NCBI GenBank assembly: GCA_017644045.1
Contig: JAEPMI010000001.1
Span: 1-64,000 of the forward strand
DNA: 64,000 nucleotides
From: Deltaproteobacteria bacterium
GTDB lineage: Bacteria > Myxococcota_A > Polyangia > Polyangiales > Houyiibacteriaceae
Direction of reading: 5' to 3'
Part shown: one piece after another, positions 7,012 through 16,119 of the stretch
Layout: the number at the start of each line of letters is the position of its first letter
How positions within the stretch are numbered: position 1 is the stretch's first letter
Notes under the pieces: generated by a model
Told to the model about the DNA's origin: nothing
Databases searched by the model: none
Seen by the model: only the letters and a program-made list of their open reading frames with translations
Position numbers and translations under genes: made by a program

Positions 7012-8223
7012 ATGGCCCTCCGGCGTCGTCCGCACATCGGTCTCGACCTCGCCCTCCCCGGGGACGGGCCGGGGCTCGTGGTGATGGAGCTCCCGGAAGG
7101 CAGCCCGCTCACCGGCCGGGTCGAGGTCGGCGCGCGGCTGCTCGCGATCGACGGACTCCCGATCACCGGGCTCGACGACGTTCGTGGGCGGGTGCGCGAG
7201 CTCGTGGTCGGCGACGAGTGCGTGCTGAGCTTCGACCGCGGGACGATTCGTCAGGTCCTGGAGCCACTCCCACTCGAGCCGAGCCCGGGCCGGGTCGAGC
7301 TCGGCGAGGTCGACGTCCCGTCGGAGGGCTACGCGCTGCGATCGATCTGGACGTTCCCGAGCGAGCCGGGACCGCACCCGGTGGTCTGGTTGATGCCGAG
7401 CGCAAACTGGCTCTCGGAGGAGCACACCCAGGAGCTCTGGCACCCGACGCTGAAGCTGGTCCGGGCGCTCACCGAGCGCGGCTTCGCGACGCTCCGGGTG
7501 GACCGCAGCGGCATCGGCGACAGCGAGGGGCCGCCCTGCGTGGACACGGACTTCGACACCGAGCTCGCCTGGTGCCGCGCCGGACACGCGCATCTGTTGG
7601 CGCACCCAGAGGTCGATCCGGACCGCGTATTCCTCTTCGGACGAAGCCTCGGCGGCACGCTGGTTCAGCTGCTCGCTGCGGAGCTCGACGTGAGAGCCGC
7701 AGCGGTCTGGGGCGCGACCGCCATCCCCTGGCACGACGCGATGATGGCCACCGCCGAACGACAGCTGCGCCTGAAGGGTGTCGAGGAGGAGCCGCTGAAG
7801 CGCCACATCGCGCGGCGCCGCCGCATCAGCGAAGCCGTGCTGATCGGAGGCGAGCTCCCGCGTGAGGTGCTCGCACGAGAGCCGGAGCTCGCGCCGGCGA
7901 AGGACGAATTCACCGGCGGCCGAGTCCACGGTCGACTGGCGCGCTTCTTCCAGCAGCTCCAGGCACTGGACGTGGCCGCGGCATGCGCGCGCTTCGAGGG
8001 CCCGATGCTGATCATGCGCGGCGAGCTCGACTGGATCACCGGCGAGGACGACGCCGCGTCGGTGGTCGCCGCCGCTCGGCACCCGACCTTCCGCTTCTTC
8101 GAGGGCATCGACCACCTGATGCACCGTCGCGACGACATGGCCGAGGCGTCGGCGCACATCTTCGGCGGCGACTTCGACCCCTCGGGCGCCGCCGCGATGA
8201 TCGAGTTCTTCCGCGCGAGCTAG
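7012..8223 (+). CDS. PDZ-domain plus alpha/beta-hydrolase fusion protein
   Basis: The 403-residue protein has an N-terminal PDZ-like region (residues about 15-78: GPGLVVMELPEGSPL, then GARLLAIDGLPITGLDDVRGRV). This is followed by an alpha/beta hydrolase domain (about 105-400). The nucleophile elbow is FGRSLGG with Ser near 212; the likely acid is in MRGELDW and the His is in EGIDHLMHR. There is no signal peptide, so this PDZ-hydrolase would act in the cytoplasm. Start is ATG 7012 or GTG 7006. Its stop overlaps the stop of the convergent gene in a shared CTAG. The substrate is unknown; an acyl-ester or peptide hydrolase is likely. Confidence 0.8.
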   Translation: MALRRRPHIGLDLALPGDGPGLVVMELPEGSPLTGRVEVGARLLAIDGLPITGLDDVRGRVRELVVGDECVLSFDRGTIRQVLEPLPLEPSPGRVELGEVDVPSEGYALRSIWTFPSEPGPHPVVWLMPSANWLSEEHTQELWHPTLKLVRALTERGFATLRVDRSGIGDSEGPPCVDTDFDTELAWCRAGHAHLLAHPEVDPDRVFLFGRSLGGTLVQLLAAELDVRAAAVWGATAIPWHDAMMATAERQLRLKGVEEEPLKRHIARRRRISEAVLIGGELPREVLAREPELAPAKDEFTGGRVHGRLARFFQQLQALDVAAACARFEGPMLIMRGELDWITGEDDAASVVAAARHPTFRFFEGIDHLMHRRDDMAEASAHIFGGDFDPSGAAAMIEFFRAS

Positions 8224-8633
8224 ACGACCGCGCGCTTGCGCGGATCGGGGAAGACCCCGCCGTAGAGCGGCGTCGGCACCTCGGCGTCTTCCTCTTCTCC
8301 GGCGTCTTCGACGCCCGCGTCGGCCACGACACCCGCGTCCGGCGGACCCGCGTCGGCGACGGCGGCGTCCGGCTCGGCGCCCGCGTCCGGCGGCCCCGCG
8401 TCGGCGACGGAGGCGTCCGGCTCGGCGCCTGCATCGGTGACCTCGGTCGACGAGCCACAGGCGACCACCCCGACCACCATCGCCGCGCGCGCCGCATGGC
8501 CGGCGGCGCGGCCGAGTCGACCGCGAACGCGCGCCGCGGCGAGGCGCTCGTCGCTCGAGCCGCAGAAGGGACAGGCGGGTTCGTTCTCGTACACGTGCCG
8601 CTCACAGGCTCGGCAGAGGGTCATCCGTCGCAT
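8220..8633 (-). CDS. Small zinc-ribbon / DAG-repeat protein, partner of radical SAM enzyme
   Basis: The 137-residue product has three parts. Residues 1-30 form a zinc ribbon (C7, C10, C21, C24: LCRAC and CPFCG). Residues 31-59 are basic then hydrophobic and end in VGVVAC, a lipobox-like site. Residues 66-115 are repeats of ADAGPPDAGAEPDA type. The C-terminus is TPLYGGVFPDPRKRAVV. A strong AAGGAG lies upstream of the ATG at 8633, which falls 13 bases inside the end of the radical SAM gene. A zinc ribbon in front of a lipobox is unusual for a lipoprotein. It may be the substrate or partner of the enzyme; I infer this from the overlap only. Confidence 0.75.
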   Translation of the reverse strand: MRRMTLCRACERHVYENEPACPFCGSSDERLAAARVRGRLGRAAGHAARAAMVVGVVACGSSTEVTDAGAEPDASVADAGPPDAGAEPDAAVADAGPPDAGVVADAGVEDAGEEEDAEVPTPLYGGVFPDPRKRAVV

Positions 8634-9880
8634 GGGTCGTCTCCTTCGGGCGGCCAGGGCTCCACCACGATCTCCCACAGACCATAGTCGAAAGGCTCGC
8701 CGATTGCCGGCGAACGCGGAACCAAGCGCTCCCTCAGCCCCTGCGCGCGGTGCTCGAGCGCGCGATGATGGCAGTAGGGCTGGTTGCCTCGCCGCCCGAG
8801 GAACGACTCCGAGGTCCAGGTGCAGCCGGCCTTGCAGGACTCGGCGTAGTAGCAGTCGGCGCAGTAGCCCCAGAGGTCGTCGGTGCCGCGGTCGCGGGTG
8901 AAGCGGAGCTCCGGCGTCCGCTCCCACAGGTCCACCAGCGAGTGGTCGCGGAGGTTCCCGCCGACCCAGTTGCGCGTCGGCAACGAGGGGCAACCCTTCA
9001 CGTCCCCGTTGGCTTCGAGGCCGAGGACCAGCCGCCCCGCCGTGCACTCGGTGCAGCCGGACCGGAAGAGACCGCGGAAGCGGTGCTCGTAGGGGCCGAA
9101 GTAGCCCACGTTGTTGCCCGCCAAGAACGTGACGCCGCGGGCCTGGCAACGCTCGGCCAGGTCGGCGAGCCGCGGAAAGAGCTCGAGCAGGTCGTAGGGT
9201 TGCAGGAGCAGCTCCGGATCGTCCGCCGCGCGGCCGGCGGGGACGGTGAGCGCGAGCTGCCAGCCGTGCCCGCCCACGTCGACGAGGCGATCGTGAACGT
9301 CTTCCAGCTCGTGCATGTTGAGCCGGTTGATCTGCGTGTTGAGCGCGACCTGCATCCCGGCCGCCGACGCGTGACGGAGCGCGGCGATGCCGGCGGCGTG
9401 TGCGCCGACGAGGCCTCGAAGTCGGTCGTGGGTCTCCGGCGTGCCGTCGATGGAGACCGAGAGGCTCTGGACCCCTGCGTCCGCGGCGCGCCCAGCCACG
9501 TCGGCGTCGATACCGCGACCGCCGCTGACCATGGCGCACGCCATGCCGCGATCGCGGATGGCGCGCGCGACACGCTCCCAGCCCTCGTAGAGGTAGGCCT
9601 CCCCGCCGATGAGCGTGACCTCCTGGACGCCGAGCTCGGCGAGCTGGCGCACGACGTCGAGCGCCTCGTCGATGGAGAGCTCGTCCGGGCGGGCGCGCCC
9701 AGCGCGCGAGCCACAGTGGTGGCACGCGAGGTCGCAGCGAAGAGTGAGCTCCCAGACGCAGTGGATCGGACGGTGCCGACGATCGATCGCCCGCGGCTCC
9801 ATGAGCGGGACGCCACGCGAGCGTGATGCCGTCGCTTCGACCAACGGCAGCCGGCGAGGCTTCTTGGCGGCATCCCCCAT
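8621..9880 (-). CDS. Radical SAM/SPASM domain protein
   Basis: The 419-residue protein has the radical SAM motif CDLACHHC (C49, C53, C56) binding the 4Fe-4S cluster, and TLIGGEAYLY as the GGE motif. A C-terminal SPASM region is marked by SGCTECTAG, KGCPSL, YCADCYYAESCKAGC and YCHH, giving ligands for auxiliary clusters. SPASM enzymes mostly modify peptides or proteins (RiPP maturases, PqqE, anaerobic sulfatase maturases). It is the first gene of a two-gene unit and its end overlaps the small zinc-ribbon protein. No transporter or protease is adjacent. The family is certain; the substrate is inferred at best. Confidence 0.92.
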   Translation of the reverse strand: MGDAAKKPRRLPLVEATASRSRGVPLMEPRAIDRRHRPIHCVWELTLRCDLACHHCGSRAGRARPDELSIDEALDVVRQLAELGVQEVTLIGGEAYLYEGWERVARAIRDRGMACAMVSGGRGIDADVAGRAADAGVQSLSVSIDGTPETHDRLRGLVGAHAAGIAALRHASAAGMQVALNTQINRLNMHELEDVHDRLVDVGGHGWQLALTVPAGRAADDPELLLQPYDLLELFPRLADLAERCQARGVTFLAGNNVGYFGPYEHRFRGLFRSGCTECTAGRLVLGLEANGDVKGCPSLPTRNWVGGNLRDHSLVDLWERTPELRFTRDRGTDDLWGYCADCYYAESCKAGCTWTSESFLGRRGNQPYCHHRALEHRAQGLRERLVPRSPAIGEPFDYGLWEIVVEPWPPEGDDPCDG

Positions 9881-9898
9881 GGCGCCAACGTAGCGCGG

Positions 9899-10510
9899 TC
9901 AGAAGGAGAGGCGGTAGGTCTGGAGCCGGCCGTCCACGGTGCAGACCGTCCCGTCACTGGGGTTCTGCAGGGTCACGCCGGTGAAGGTGATGTCGAGCAC
10001 CCCATCGTTCGGGCGGTAGTCGGCGATGGTCAGGGTGCCACCGATGGGATCGGCGACGGTGCCACCGAGCACGCCCCCCGAGTCCATCGCCAGGTTCGTC
10101 CAGGTGGTGCTGGTGATCACGTTCACCACCTGACCGGTGTCGACGCGGTGCTGGGACGAGAGGGTCTCGCTCGCGCCCGCCCCGTCGAGGTCGAGCTGGA
10201 CGCTCCCGGTGACGCTTCCGCCGGCGGTCGAGGTCACGGCGATGGACTCGCTGTTGCGCACGACGACCACGTCGCCGTCGAAGGTGGGGCCACAGCCGCC
10301 GCCGAAGGTCAGACCGACGTCCGCCGCGGGCGGACCGCCATCGAACCCGCCGCCGCCGTCGACACCCGGCCCGAGGTCCGCGCCGGGGCCGGCGTCGAAG
10401 CCCGGTCCGAAGTCCACGCCGGGACCGGCGTCGAAGGAGCCCCGAGTGGGCGAACGGGTGTCGTCACCACAGCCGAGGACGAGGAGCATCGAGAGGAGGG
10501 CCCAGCGCAT
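9899..10510 (-). CDS. Putative lipoprotein with DAGP linker
   Basis: MRWALLSMLLVLGCGDD is a signal peptide with lipobox VLGC. The next 60 residues are a low-complexity linker of FDAGPGVDFGPGFDAGPG type. The 120-residue C-terminal part is beta-rich (VVVVRNSESIAVTST, GSVTGSVQLDLDG, DGVLDITFTGVTLQNP) and ends CTVDGRLQTYRLSF. The ATG at 10510 was chosen for the signal peptide; the frame runs on upstream antisense to a plus-strand gene. No catalytic family is visible. It is probably a surface-exposed outer-membrane lipoprotein. Confidence 0.75.
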   Translation of the reverse strand: MRWALLSMLLVLGCGDDTRSPTRGSFDAGPGVDFGPGFDAGPGADLGPGVDGGGGFDGGPPAADVGLTFGGGCGPTFDGDVVVVRNSESIAVTSTAGGSVTGSVQLDLDGAGASETLSSQHRVDTGQVVNVITSTTWTNLAMDSGGVLGGTVADPIGGTLTIADYRPNDGVLDITFTGVTLQNPSDGTVCTVDGRLQTYRLSF

Positions 10511-10561
10511 GGGCCCACCATACGTCAACGCGGCGTCACCCTTCCCGGCTACCCTCCCGCC

Positions 10562-11086
10562 ATGGCACTCGAGAAGACCGTGGCGCTGCTCCGAGCGATC
10601 AACGTCGGCAAGCACAACCGGATCAAGATGGAGGACCTGCGCCCCGTCTTCGAGGCCCTCGGCTGTCGCGAGGTCACCACCTACATCGCGAGCGGCAACG
10701 TGGTCTTCGCCGCCCCGGCGAAGGTGCGCCAGACGCTCGCGAAGAAGGTCGAGGCCGCGCTCGAGGCGGAGCACGACGTCCGCTCGCCAGTGATCCTGAG
10801 GCAGGCGAGCGAGCTGGTGGCCGCGGTCGAGGCGAGCCCCTTCACCGCGCACGATCCGAAGAAGGTCCACCTGGTCTTCCTCGCGGAGGACCCGACGGGC
10901 GAGGTCGACGCGGCGACCTACGCGCCCGACGAGCTCCACCTCGAGGGGCGCGAGCTCCACCTGCACACGCCGCTCGGCCTCGGGAAGTCGAAGCTCGACA
11001 ACAAGAAGCTCGACCAGGCGCTCGGCACCGTGACCACCACCCGCGGCCTGCGAACGGTGCAGAAGCTGATCGAGCTGTGCGGATGA
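10562..11086 (+). CDS. DUF1697 family protein
   Basis: The 174-residue protein begins MALEKTVALLRAINVGKHNRIKMEDLR and continues with TTYIASGNVVFAAP. These are the hallmark of DUF1697, whose members are about 170-180 residues long. Function is unknown in the family. Its stop overlaps the next start (ATGA at 11083), so it is the first gene of a likely three-gene unit to 12613. Confidence 0.88.
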   Translation: MALEKTVALLRAINVGKHNRIKMEDLRPVFEALGCREVTTYIASGNVVFAAPAKVRQTLAKKVEAALEAEHDVRSPVILRQASELVAAVEASPFTAHDPKKVHLVFLAEDPTGEVDAATYAPDELHLEGRELHLHTPLGLGKSKLDNKKLDQALGTVTTTRGLRTVQKLIELCG

Positions 11087-12042
11087 CGCTGGAGCTCGAG
11101 CGGACGGCGGTGGTCGAGCTCGCACGCTCGCTCGGCGGCACCGACTTCGGGCTGAGGCAGGTCTGTCAGGGCGGGGACTGGCTCTTCCTTCTGGTGTCCT
11201 TCCACGGCGCGGAGTCGAGGCTCCACTGCGCGGTGGTCGCTGCCGGGCGGGACACGCTCGAGGTCGGGGCGACCCAGGTACTCGGCTACATCAAGCACGA
11301 CAACGGCGGCGGGACCCTGCACTGCACGGCCTCCGGCTCGCGGGTCTCGGTGGGGACGGAGTTCACGGTCCACGTGCTCGAGCATCGGGAGGGTTCGTTC
11401 GCGGCGAGCCACGCCGTCGACACCGAGCAGAGCACCGAGGACGGGTGGTTCTGGGGCGAGGACCACCTGCTGCACCTCGACGAGATGAGCGCCGGCGGCT
11501 TGGTGCTGACCGACCTGCGTGACGGGCACGCCTCGGTCCTCGAGCTGGAGGCGGTGGACCGCTACGGCGTGAGTCCGGCGGCGGCGTTCGGCGCGACCCT
11601 CGCGGCGGGCGAGCTGATCGTGGTCGCGTTGCCCGAGCTGACCGTGCTCGGGCGCCATCCCGTCGGGGGCTCGCGCGACGAGCTGCTCTTCCACCCGACA
11701 CGGCCCGAGCTGTTCACCATCCGGGAGGACGCGATGGTGCGCGTCGACGTCGCTGCGGATGGCACGCGAGTCACCGAGCTTCGCTCGGTCCCGACCGGAC
11801 GACTCGAGGCGTTCGACCTTGCAGGCCGCAAAGCATTCGCTCGCACCGACCACTACCGACTGCCGAGCACACCGCTCACCGTCGAGCTCTGGGACGCCGA
11901 CGAGGACCGGCTCTCGGTGCTACCGCTCCCCGTCGACGGACGCGACTGGTGGGTGCTCCCCGACGACGCGCTGGCGGTCGCCCACCGGGGGCCGGAGCCG
12001 CCCGGGGGCGTGCGTCTCTCGTTCGCGCGTCTCCGGGACTGA
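11083..12042 (+). CDS. Hypothetical soluble protein, beta-propeller-like
   Basis: The 319-residue protein begins MTLELERTAVVELARSLGG. It is rich in short strands separated by acidic turns (GWFWGEDHLLHLDE, GGLVLTDLRDGHASVLELE, FTIREDAMVRVDV, GRDWWVLPDDALAVAHRG), a pattern that fits a WD/YVTN-like propeller. No signal peptide is seen. The ATG overlaps the stop of the DUF1697 gene by 4 bases. I can assign no function. Confidence 0.7.
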   Translation: MTLELERTAVVELARSLGGTDFGLRQVCQGGDWLFLLVSFHGAESRLHCAVVAAGRDTLEVGATQVLGYIKHDNGGGTLHCTASGSRVSVGTEFTVHVLEHREGSFAASHAVDTEQSTEDGWFWGEDHLLHLDEMSAGGLVLTDLRDGHASVLELEAVDRYGVSPAAAFGATLAAGELIVVALPELTVLGRHPVGGSRDELLFHPTRPELFTIREDAMVRVDVAADGTRVTELRSVPTGRLEAFDLAGRKAFARTDHYRLPSTPLTVELWDADEDRLSVLPLPVDGRDWWVLPDDALAVAHRGPEPPGGVRLSFARLRD

Positions 12043-12043
12043 T

Positions 12044-12613
12044 ATGCTCCCGGCCGTGGCCGAGATGCAGACGAACGCCAGTAGCTGGAGCACTGCGCTC
12101 CGGACACCACAGATCCTCTGCTTCGCCCTGCTGGTGTCGACCTTCATCTACGGCGGGCTGATCCTCTCGGGGATGCTGCCGCGCGGCGAGGACGAGGCGC
12201 TCCGGTGGGTGCTCTCGGGCATCGGGCTCTTCGGCGCCATCGCGTCGTTCGCGATCCCGGGAATGCTCTGGAAGAACGCGCCGCCGATCCAAGCGGAGTC
12301 ACGCGACGAGATCGATCCCGACGGGCAAGCGATGTTCCGCGACGCCGCGCCGACCCGGAAGGTCGTCACCGACCCGAAAGCCGTTCGGCGGACCTACACG
12401 GCGCGCCGCTTCACCCCCTTCATCCTCTCGCTCGCGCTCAGCGAGATCCCGGCGATCATGGGTCTCATGACCTGGATGACCACGAGCGTGCCGGTCGCGG
12501 CGTGCCTGGTGCTCGTCGCCTTCTCCTCGACGCTCATCGTCCTGCGCTTCCCCTTCCCGAAGCGCTGGCGCGCCGACGCCGAGGCTCGGGTCGGCGCGCT
12601 CATCCCGGACTGA
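12044..12613 (+). CDS. Hypothetical four-helix membrane protein
   Basis: The product of about 189 residues has four predicted membrane helices: ILCFALLVSTFIYGGLIL, VLSGIGLFGAIASFAIPG, FILSLALSEIPAIMGLM and VAACLVLVAFSSTLIVL. Between helices 2 and 3 is a 60-residue polar segment with DEIDPDGQAMF. The start at 12044 follows the previous stop by one base; GTG 12056 or ATG 12065 are alternatives, since none has a clear ribosome-binding site. Function is unknown. Confidence 0.72.
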   Translation: MLPAVAEMQTNASSWSTALRTPQILCFALLVSTFIYGGLILSGMLPRGEDEALRWVLSGIGLFGAIASFAIPGMLWKNAPPIQAESRDEIDPDGQAMFRDAAPTRKVVTDPKAVRRTYTARRFTPFILSLALSEIPAIMGLMTWMTTSVPVAACLVLVAFSSTLIVLRFPFPKRWRADAEARVGALIPD

Positions 12614-12616
12614 GTA

Positions 12617-13900
12617 CTACGGAAGCTCGGCCTTGGCGAAGCCGGCCCAGCAGCTGTCGTAGTCGTCCTGGAGCGCCGGCGTCTCCATCGCCCACTGGGT
12701 CGGCGAGAAGGGCCAGCGGCTCTCGAACATGAAGGCCATGGTGCCGTCGATCTTCTGCGGCACGAGCTCGGCGCTCGACGCCTTCTCGAAGGTCGCCTGA
12801 TCCGGGCCGTGGCCGCTCATGCAGTTGTGGAGCGAGATGCCGCCCGGAGCGAAGCCGCCGGCCTTCGCGTCGTAGACGCCGTGGACCAGGCCCATCAGCT
12901 CACTCATCACGTTCCGGTGGAACCACGGCGGGCGGAACGAGTGCTCGGCGACCATCCAGCGCGGCGGGAAGATCACGAAGTCGCAGTTCGCCGTACCCGG
13001 CACCGAGGTCGGCGAGGTCAGCACCGTGAAGATCGACGGGTCCGGGTGGTCGAAGCTGACCGTGTTGACCGTGTTGAAGCGCGAGAGATCGTAGCGATAG
13101 GGAGCGAGGTTGCCGTGCCAGGCGACGACGTCGAGCGGCGAGTGGTCCATCGTGGTGGCCCACAGGCGGCCATGGAACTTCTGGATGACCGTCGTCGGGC
13201 GCTCGATGTCTTCGTATGCCGCGACGGGGGATTCGAAGTCTCGCGGGTTGGCCAGACCGTTCGCACCGATCGGCCCGAGGTCCGGCAATCGCAGCAGCGC
13301 GCCGTAGTTCTCGCACACGTAGCCGCTGGCTTCGCCGTCGGGGAGCTCGACCCGGAAATGGACGCCGCGCGGGACCACCGCGATGTGGCCGGGCGGCACG
13401 TCGAGAACGCCGAGCTCGGTCACGAGCCGAAGCGCGCCGGCCTGAGGCACGAAGAGGAGCTCGCCGTCGGCGTCGTAGAAGACCGAGCTGCCCATCGATT
13501 GGTTGCACTGGTACACGTGCGCCGCGAGCCCGGTGCCCGCGGCGGGGTCCCCGCTCCCGGCGATCGTCTTCATGCCCGCGACCCAGTCGGTGGGCCCATC
13601 GGGCATGGGCTGCGGATCCCAGCGGAGCCGGTTCGGAGAGGGCGGGAGCTCGTCGAAGGGCCCGCTCCGCCAGAGCCCCTGGTCGATGAGCGCGAAGGCC
13701 CCGCGCCCCGCCGTAGGCCGCAGCCGATAGAGCCAGGAGCGCTTGTTCTCGGATCGAGGCGCGGTGAACGCGGTACCGGAGAGCTGCTCTGCGTAGAGCC
13801 CGTGCTTCACCCGCTGGGGCGAGTTCTGCCCCTCCGGGAGCACGCCAGCGATGGCCTCGGTCGCGTGCTCGTTGCCGAATCCCGACAGGTAGTCCGTCAT
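12617..13900 (-). CDS. hmgA: Homogentisate 1,2-dioxygenase
   Basis: The 427-residue protein opens [26 protein letters not shown], the well-known N-terminus of this family, and ends with the conserved [12 protein letters not shown]. Full length matches bacterial HmgA (about 430). The C-terminal cupin holds the Fe(II) ligands around [14 protein letters not shown] and the [11 protein letters not shown] segment. The enzyme opens the ring of homogentisate to maleylacetoacetate in tyrosine and phenylalanine breakdown. No maleylacetoacetate isomerase or canonical fumarylacetoacetase is adjacent, though a FAH-superfamily gene lies at 17710. The start is ATG 13900. Confidence 0.96.
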   Translation of the reverse strand: MTDYLSGFGNEHATEAIAGVLPEGQNSPQRVKHGLYAEQLSGTAFTAPRSENKRSWLYRLRPTAGRGAFALIDQGLWRSGPFDELPPSPNRLRWDPQPMPDGPTDWVAGMKTIAGSGDPAAGTGLAAHVYQCNQSMGSSVFYDADGELLFVPQAGALRLVTELGVLDVPPGHIAVVPRGVHFRVELPDGEASGYVCENYGALLRLPDLGPIGANGLANPRDFESPVAAYEDIERPTTVIQKFHGRLWATTMDHSPLDVVAWHGNLAPYRYDLSRFNTVNTVSFDHPDPSIFTVLTSPTSVPGTANCDFVIFPPRWMVAEHSFRPPWFHRNVMSELMGLVHGVYDAKAGGFAPGGISLHNCMSGHGPDQATFEKASSAELVPQKIDGTMAFMFESRWPFSPTQWAMETPALQDDYDSCWAGFAKAELP

Positions 13901-13959
13901 GGCCCGAAGCCAACCACGAGCGGACGCCGCGATCCAGGAGAGTGCGCAGACCCCGAAGC

Positions 13960-14658
13960 TCAGTGACCCGAGCCGCCCCAGAGCTCGACGAGGCGGCGGT
14001 CCCGCCCGCAGCCGGTGCGGTACTGGCGGTACCGGATCGGGTGGGTCTGGTAGTAGTTCTGGTGATAGTCCTCGGCGACCCAGAAGGTGGTCGCGTCGGT
14101 GATCGGGGTGACGATCCGCTCGCCGAGCTCTTCGGCGATGGCGGCCTTCGACGCTTCGGCCGCGGCGCGCTGCTCCGCGTCGACCGGGTAGATGCCGGTG
14201 CGGTACTGGTTGCCGCGGTCGCAGAACTGACCGCCGGCGTCGGTCGGGTCCACGTTGTGCCAGAAGGTCTCGAGCAGCGTCTCGTAACGGATGACCGCGG
14301 GGTCGTAGAGCACGCGGATGGCCTCCGAGTGGCCGGTGTCGCCGCTCGACACCTCCTCGTAGGTCGGGTGCTGGGTGTTCCCGTCGGTGTAGCCGCTGAG
14401 CACGGACTCGACTCCGTCGAGCACCTCGAAGGGGCGCTCCATGCACCAGAAGCAACCGCCCGCGAAGAGGGCGACGGCCTTGCCCTCGGGGGGCTCGGGC
14501 GCGCGCGGCGATCCGTCGTGCTGCTCTTCGACGGGGGAGTCGTCCGCGGTGGCTTCCTCGCTCCCGCTCGGCGCGGTGGACTCGTTGCCGGAGCAGGCGG
14601 CAAACGTGGAGAGGACGACGAAGAGGGCGAATCGGGCGGTGATCATGTGCCAGGACAT
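13960..14658 (-). CDS. msrA: Peptide-methionine (S)-S-oxide reductase, lipoprotein form
   Basis: An N-terminal signal with lipobox STFAAC leads into an acidic linker and then a complete MsrA domain. The catalytic Cys lies in [16 protein letters not shown], and [26 protein letters not shown] and the [15 protein letters not shown] end are all conserved. MsrA reduces methionine-S-sulfoxide. The lipobox places this copy in the periplasm or outer membrane, where it would repair oxidised surface proteins. Two starts are possible (14658, MSWHMITAR; or 14646, MITAR). No msrB is seen nearby. Confidence 0.93.
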   Translation of the reverse strand: MSWHMITARFALFVVLSTFAACSGNESTAPSGSEEATADDSPVEEQHDGSPRAPEPPEGKAVALFAGGCFWCMERPFEVLDGVESVLSGYTDGNTQHPTYEEVSSGDTGHSEAIRVLYDPAVIRYETLLETFWHNVDPTDAGGQFCDRGNQYRTGIYPVDAEQRAAAEASKAAIAEELGERIVTPITDATTFWVAEDYHQNYYQTHPIRYRQYRTGCGRDRRLVELWGGSGH

Positions 14659-14678
14659 AGGGTCGATCCGCCGAGACG

Positions 14679-15188
14679 TTACGCGTTGGCGGCCTCGGAG
14701 GCCTCGCGCACCTCGGTCGCGTGCTCGGCGAGGTAGAGGAGGAAGTTCTCGTGGTTCTTCCGGACCGCCTTGCGGAACATCGAGCCGAGTGCGGCGCCGA
14801 TGGGCCAGAGCAGCGGCGATCGCAGCTCGAACTCGAAGGTCCGGTCGAGCTTGGTGCCGCCGGGCGCGGGCATCATGCCCCAGCGCTCCGCCGCGCCCTT
14901 GGTCAGGAAGCGGAACGCGGAGCTGAACTCGGAAATCTCGACCGCGTAGAGCGTCGGCCGGTCCGCGAGCACGACGCGCTCGGTGTGGGTCGAGCCGTCC
15001 TTCGAGTGGACGGTCGCCCGCGAGCCGGCCGTGCGGGAATCCCCCTCGTGCCACTCGAGGCGGTCGATGCCCGGGATCGGCCCGTGACCCGTGAAGGTCT
15101 GGTAGGCGGGCGGGCTGGTCAGGAAGTCGTAGGTCGCCTCGACGTCGAGGGGCAGGACCACGACCTCGTGGATGCGAATGGTGGTCAT
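14679..15188 (-). CDS. SRPBCC (START-like) family protein
   Basis: The 169-residue protein has the helix-grip pattern of SRPBCC proteins: [25 protein letters not shown] at the start, an antiparallel sheet in the middle ([30 protein letters not shown]), and a long C-terminal helix ([21 protein letters not shown]). Such proteins bind hydrophobic ligands or form polyketide cyclase-like folds. It lies 12 bases downstream of the hydrolase gene at 15201-16055, with which it is probably co-transcribed. Confidence 0.85.
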   Translation of the reverse strand: MTTIRIHEVVVLPLDVEATYDFLTSPPAYQTFTGHGPIPGIDRLEWHEGDSRTAGSRATVHSKDGSTHTERVVLADRPTLYAVEISEFSSAFRFLTKGAAERWGMMPAPGGTKLDRTFEFELRSPLLWPIGAALGSMFRKAVRKNHENFLLYLAEHATEVREASEAANA

Positions 15189-15200
15189 CGGACCCCGACT

Positions 15201-16055
15201 CTACAGGCTCGCGGCCCGCAGGCGCACCTGAGCGCACGACGTCTTCATCGCGGCGACCGCCTCGTCGAGGAGGGTCAGCACCGGAATGGGACTCTCGCCG
15301 TCGACCTCCGTGTGGCCCAGCCAGGGGGTCCGCACGCGGCGGGCGCAGCCGATGAGCTCGCAGAGCCGGTCCGCCTGGTCGGCCGGCACCAGCGGATCGC
15401 CCTCGCCGTGGAGCACCCAGACCGGCCCCCGTGGGCCACGGCGCGGCGAGAGCGCCGAGAGCACGACCGGCGGCACGTCGCCGGCGGCCTCCATCACGCG
15501 GCGGGCATAGCGGGTGCCGCCGGTCTCTCGGTGATGGTCCCGGAGCGCCACGAGATCGGCGTGCGCGCCCACCGTCAGCACCCCGGTCACCGGCGTGTCC
15601 TCGAGCGCCCGAAGCGCGACGCCACCGCCGACGCTGATGCCGACCGCGCCGACGCAGCCATGGCGCAGACGGGCCGCCTCGAAGTAGTCGGCGAGCTTCG
15701 GGACCACCTCCGGATCCGGCTCGAAGGCGGCCAGCGTGGGCAAGTGGGGCACGTGAACCACGAATCCCTCGTCAGCGAAGATCGTCGCCAGCCGGGCCAT
15801 CCGTGGCTCCTCGCCGCCCTCGGGATGGACGCCATGAACGAGCACGACCGCGGGCTCGAGCGGCTCCGGCTCGGCCCTGGCCCAGCGCCGGCCGCGGATC
15901 CCGGCGAAGATCTCCGGAGTGCCGGGTCGGGCCTCGACCGACTCGAAGCGTTGGAGGAAACCGCCCCAGTGGGCCCAGCGGCGCACGGGGGCGCTGACCA
16001 CCCAGCCCAGGACCAGGATCGCCCCGAGCACCCAGAGCCAGCGGCGTCGTCGCAC
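15201..16055 (-). CDS. Membrane-anchored alpha/beta hydrolase
   Basis: The 284-residue protein starts at GTG 16055 with a basic then hydrophobic segment (RRRRWLWVLGAILVLGWVV), an uncleaved anchor or signal. The hydrolase core follows: oxyanion motif VVLVHGVHP, nucleophile elbow GISVGG (Ser about 141), acid in HGEGDPLVP, and His in WLGHTEVDG. The substrate is unknown. It is the first gene of a pair with the SRPBCC protein. Confidence 0.85.
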   Translation of the reverse strand: MRRRRWLWVLGAILVLGWVVSAPVRRWAHWGGFLQRFESVEARPGTPEIFAGIRGRRWARAEPEPLEPAVVLVHGVHPEGGEEPRMARLATIFADEGFVVHVPHLPTLAAFEPDPEVVPKLADYFEAARLRHGCVGAVGISVGGGVALRALEDTPVTGVLTVGAHADLVALRDHHRETGGTRYARRVMEAAGDVPPVVLSALSPRRGPRGPVWVLHGEGDPLVPADQADRLCELIGCARRVRTPWLGHTEVDGESPIPVLTLLDEAVAAMKTSCAQVRLRAASL

Positions 16056-16119
16056 GGGGGGGAGCGTAGCCTCGGGTGGACCCTTGACCCAGCGCCCTCA
16101 CCAGCCGAGGATGCCGCCC

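Noticed and set aside
8300-8430. DNA repeats in the small gene as an independent repeat element
   Set aside because: The repeats keep the reading frame and encode the DAG motif, so they are part of the protein.
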